NCBI GenBank assembly: GCA_949316495.1 | Contig: OX439000.1 | Coordinates: forward strand, 71,926,570 to 71,990,569 | DNA from: Amphiduros pacificus | Lineage: Eukaryota > Annelida > Polychaeta > Phyllodocida > Hesionidae | Direction: 5' to 3' | DNA length: 64,000 nucleotides | Shown here: piece by piece, positions 63,601-64,000 of the stretch | Layout of the letters: every line of letters begins with the position of its first letter | How positions within the stretch are numbered: the stretch's first letter is position 1 | Program-made: the position numbers and the translations under genes | The notes under the pieces: model-generated | What the model saw: the letters and a program-made list of their open reading frames with translations, nothing else | Told to the model about the DNA's origin: nothing | Databases searched by the model: none

Positions 63601-63716
63601 TTCTTTTTCAGCTTTCCTTGTTTGGCAAGTTTATTCAAACGTTTGTTTGACAATTTACTTAAACTTGCTTTAGATCCTCCTCCTTTTCCCTTCTTTTTTC
63701 CGCCAGATTTCTTCCC
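36664..63716 (-). CDS. NOC3L: NOC3L, nucleolar complex protein 3 homologue (20 exons, N-terminus outside window)
   Basis: Partner of NOC2 in nuclear pre-60S assembly; yeast Noc3p also acts in replication licensing. Exons in transcript order: 63716-63548, 63450-63315, 63053-62860, 62680-62493, 62349-62188, 61912-61819, 61726-61653, 60758-60639, 59925-59854, 58123-58067, 57307-57194, 57047-56967, 56796-56696, 56323-56251, 53832-53697, 42133-41952, 41209-41081, 38300-38203, 37176-37086, 36903-36664 (stop). All use GT/AG and phases agree, giving 836 residues (human about 800). Diagnostic blocks, numbered within the window: lysine-rich N-terminus; [12 protein letters not shown] (~150); [16 protein letters not shown] (~258) and [11 protein letters not shown] (~352) in the NOC3 region; [16 protein letters not shown] (488), [17 protein letters not shown] (~551), [16 protein letters not shown] (~571), [19 protein letters not shown] (~605) and [13 protein letters not shown] (~678) in the CBF/Mak21-type region; basic C-terminus. 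The first exon here follows an acceptor, so the start codon lies upstream. Exon 9 abuts a tandem array of donors. One intron (42134-53696) is 11.6 kb. Confidence 0.95.
37413..37945. repeat. 27-bp minisatellite in a NOC3L intron
   Basis: About 18-19 units of 'aaagtacatccaatcccaac' + 'ccagcct' (27 bp), with first and last units diverged ('gggtatggtgcatc' at the right end). The array stays open in two minus frames only because 27 is a multiple of three. It lies in the intron between exons 18 and 19. Confidence 0.93.
38765..40621. mobile_element. 1.86-kb TIR DNA element with subterminal repeats
   Basis: Both ends read TACCGTATTTACTCGTGTAT followed by AAGACGA, a perfect 27-bp inverted repeat. If the outer TA is the target duplication the repeat is 25 bp. 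The interior is built from at least eight copies of 'aggtatttacccaatatta', three in one orientation toward the left and five inverted toward the right. They are joined to 'aaaacgcaattaaaatcgat' and 'gtgtgaaagcatttctg' modules, so the whole element is largely palindromic. No transposase frame exists, so it is non-autonomous. It lies in a NOC3L intron. Confidence 0.8.
41210..41951. other. NOC3L intron, nothing assignable
   Basis: 742-bp intron between exons 16 and 17. AT-rich. The short word 'ataaaattcaaatgagatac' is shared with 38380-38400, suggesting a small dispersed repeat. Confidence 0.5.
42478..42613 (-). mobile_element. Partial copy of the TTAA element
   Basis: It starts TTAAAGGGATTAAACACCA and follows, in inverted orientation, the right 135 bp of the element at 42736-43264 ('ttcacatttt.ggtgataaat', 'gaacaagacc'). 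It ends abruptly at about 42613, only 120 bp from the full copy. Confidence 0.75.
42647..45252. repeat. Tandem segmental duplication, copy A
   Basis: Starts 'ggcagctctattgtcaggta' and ends 'cttcatctatatatc'. Apart from an inserted 529-bp element it aligns end to end with 45745-47805, with sparse substitutions and few small indels, so the duplication is recent. It lies in the 11.6-kb NOC3L intron. No conserved frame is present in both copies. Confidence 0.92.
42736..43264. mobile_element. 529-bp TTAA-target non-autonomous DNA transposon
   Basis: Flanked by TTAA on both sides (42732-42735 and 43265-43268). The ends AGGTATTAAGCAGCAATTCT and, inverted, AGGGATTAAGCACCGATTTT match at 16 of 20 positions. 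The paralogous site in copy B (45836-45839) has a single TTAA with the same flanks ('taaatta' before, 'cggggccc' after), a direct empty-site proof of the insertion limits. The TTAA target points to piggyBac or Kolobok-like transposases; none is encoded here. Confidence 0.9.
45253..45744. other. Spacer between the two duplication copies
   Basis: Single-copy-looking AT-rich intron sequence. It contains a 78-codon minus frame (45368-45604) with no recognisable domain, which I do not regard as a gene. Confidence 0.45.
45745..47805. repeat. Tandem segmental duplication, copy B (carries the empty TTAA site)
   Basis: Direct repeat of copy A. Its left end contains four 'tcggta' iterations where copy A has fewer, a small (CGGTAT)n length difference. 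It lacks the 529-bp element present in A. Confidence 0.92.
48309..48326 (+). repeat. G-run with quadruplex potential
   Basis: About 17 guanines interrupted by one T ('ggggggtgggggggggg'), in an otherwise AT-rich intron. Intra- or intermolecular G-quadruplex formation is possible on the + strand, which is the template strand of NOC3L. Confidence 0.7.
48637..49012. repeat. 24-bp minisatellite, about 16 units
   Basis: Units of 'agaggtgcaggaagtgtggg' + 'acac' at exactly 24-bp spacing from 48637 to the last start at 48997, with gcg/gca/gct variants. The open frames on both strands (VWDTEVRE and TSVSHTSC peptides) are by-products of a unit length divisible by three. It lies within the 11.6-kb NOC3L intron. 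Confidence 0.95.
49490..50069. mobile_element. Truncated copy of the TACCGT TIR element
   Basis: Begins TACCGTATTTACTCGTGTAT and follows the reverse complement of the right part of 38765-40621 ('aaaattgaggttattttgct', 'atatcggctctgctaccatt', 'ggtatttacccaatattatc'). It stops at about 50069 without a second terminal repeat. There are many substitutions relative to the longer copy. Confidence 0.82.
50070..51125. other. NOC3L intron, nothing assignable
   Basis: AT-rich intron sequence. I see no exon, RNA gene or repeat boundary. Confidence 0.45.
51130..51475 (+). mobile_element. Diverged copy of the TTAA element
   Basis: It follows the interior of 42736-43264 in the same orientation: 'gcatattgc.a.a.tc.tatgac.tcatttta.ctttcagtgcctctatga' and 'gtgtgctttca' are shared in order. 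Ends are lost and divergence is high, so it is an older insertion. Confidence 0.7.
51476..52239. other. NOC3L intron, nothing assignable
   Basis: AT-rich; an (AT)n tract lies at about 51935-51952. No gene feature is seen. Confidence 0.45.
52240..53540. mobile_element. Composite element of alternating ~146-bp repeats
   Basis: 'tcacataattgtcc' recurs at 52560, 52706, 52852, 52992, 53138 and 53284. Two unit types alternate: one carries 'gtaggtgaaggtcatgttt', the other 'ataggtcaaggtc.ccgtcca', so the true period is a dimer of about 292 bp. The ends look like short inverted repeats: 'ACCCTCAGCCCTGGTAA' at about 52244 and the complement of 'TACATCAGGGGCTGAGGGTA' at about 53519-53538. An ATAC-rich microsatellite (53430-53485) precedes the right end. 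The 'gtgaccttgaaaa.taggtcaaggtca' phrase is one I recall from molluscan repeats. It has no coding capacity. Confidence 0.75.
53833..56250. other. NOC3L intron of 2.4 kb, nothing assignable
   Basis: Between exons 14 and 15. Short frames only, such as 54008-54250 and 55267-55458; none shows a domain or splice support. Confidence 0.5.
57308..58066. other. NOC3L intron, nothing assignable
   Basis: 759-bp intron between exons 10 and 11. The + frames here are partly antisense to exon 11 or AT-driven. Confidence 0.5.
58199..58544. mobile_element. 346-bp MITE with perfect TIR and target duplication
   Basis: The ends are the perfect 13-bp inverted repeat CATGGGTGCTGGT / ACCAGCACCCATG. They are flanked on both sides by CATATA (58193-58198 and 58545-58550); an 8-bp reading TGCATATA is also possible if the left end is offset by two. 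The interior is clearly more GC- and CpG-rich than the intron around it and contains repeated 'ttttgacgga' words in both halves. A hAT-like origin is plausible but unproven. It sits in the same NOC3L intron as the splice-donor array. Confidence 0.85.
59052..59860 (-). repeat. 21-bp minisatellite made of the exon 9 splice donor
   Basis: On the transcribed (minus) strand the unit is GAAGTAAGTCTCACC plus TTATTG (21 bp). Units start every 21 bp from 59066 to 59843 with no slip: 37 full units plus an 18-bp terminal unit whose TTGGAA is the last coding sequence of NOC3L exon 9, then a degenerate unit at 59052-59065. Thirty-one units read TTGGAA|GTAAGT; seven (numbers 3, 4, 11, 12, 14, 33 and 35 from the left) read TTGCAA|GTAAGT. 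No unit contains a stop in the NOC3L frame, so the frame runs from exon 9 through the array as VSLTLLE or VSLTLLQ heptads and ends at a stop near 59011. The + strand of each unit also contains AAG|GTGAGA, itself donor-like. Confidence 0.97.
59848..59853 (-). promoter_or_regulatory. First 5' splice site of NOC3L exon 9
   Basis: GTAAGT directly after the exon-9 codons ...GEVTLE. It is the donor expected from alignment with the family, because the next exon resumes IVRLMGRM at the same phase (0). The 37 further identical GTAAGT sites follow at 21-bp intervals downstream. Confidence 0.8.
59926..60638. other. NOC3L intron, nothing assignable
   Basis: 713-bp intron between exons 8 and 9. AT-rich, with an A-run at 60574-60590. 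No further feature is seen. Confidence 0.5.
60759..61652. other. NOC3L intron, nothing assignable
   Basis: 894-bp intron between exons 7 and 8. The short frames at 60953-61159 and 61278-61463 show no domain. Confidence 0.5.
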
Positions 63717-64000
63717 CTTTAATAAAATATAATTTTTTTTTACATTACATCACATAATTCAATGAATAATATCACAATATGTGTATCAGGCCTAGCCCAT
63801 CTTCTTATCATGAAGAATAATTCAACTTCCCTGAAGGTTCTTTTAAACCAGATCTTCATAAAGTCTTACAGAAAAGCACACTTTATATTGCTGTCTCATT
63901 TATCTGTATTCTACAATAGACTGCAGCTGGAGAAATTATTTTAAAATAAATTCTAGGTCTTGACCTTGACCTTGACCCAAAGTCAACAAACAATCTTCAA
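63717..64000. other. NOC3L upstream intron
   Basis: The minus-strand sequence 'TTATATTTTATTAAAG' before 63716 is an acceptor, so this is intron. I found no short ATG-bearing exon with a matching phase-0 donor; the start codon probably lies beyond the right edge. The last bases contain the 'gaccttgaccttgaccc' phrase related to the 52-53 kb repeat. Confidence 0.5.

Overview
The window is eukaryotic nuclear DNA from an AT-rich, repeat-rich invertebrate genome. Spliced genes, long introns, polyadenylation signals, tRNA-derived SINEs, MITE-like inverted-repeat elements and many minisatellites all point to an animal. A lophotrochozoan, most likely a mollusc, fits best: a small secreted two-PAN-domain gene, a SAP/SWIM zinc-finger gene remnant and repeats built on the phrase 'gtgaccttgaaaa.taggtcaaggtca'. 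The phylum is an inference. No bacterial-type operon, CRISPR array, rRNA or intact tRNA was seen.

Layout. 0.3-5.8 kb is a pyrimidine-rich 22-bp satellite with higher-order structure. 5.8-12.5 kb is intergenic and holds a 58-bp minisatellite in perfect register (8.6-9.7 kb) and a tRNA-like SINE head. 12.58-16.23 kb (+) is a three-exon gene for a 206-residue secreted protein with two PAN/apple domains. 17-34 kb is a repeat landscape without a confident gene: SINEs, MITEs, a compound trinucleotide repeat, a 1.5-kb fold-back and interlocking inverted repeats. 34.5-35.7 kb (-) holds a decayed SAP plus SWIM zinc-finger gene.

36.66-63.72 kb (-) is one gene, NOC3L (nucleolar complex protein 3, large-subunit ribosome biogenesis). 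Twenty coding exons could be placed by splice sites and reading phase. They give 836 residues; only the extreme N-terminus lies beyond the right edge. Its introns hold most of the remaining features: 27-bp and 24-bp minisatellites, a 1.86-kb TIR element with subterminal repeats, a 2-kb tandem segmental duplication in which one copy carries a TTAA-flanked element and the other shows the empty site, a dimeric 146-bp repeat element, and a MITE with an exact target-site duplication.

The most striking feature is at 59.05-59.86 kb. The 5' splice site of NOC3L coding exon 9 (numbered within this window) has been amplified into a 21-bp minisatellite. It presents 38 tandem copies of a GTAAGT donor, all in register, all in frame with the exon and free of stops. 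Any donor choice would therefore insert a multiple of seven residues (VSLTLLE) without breaking the protein.
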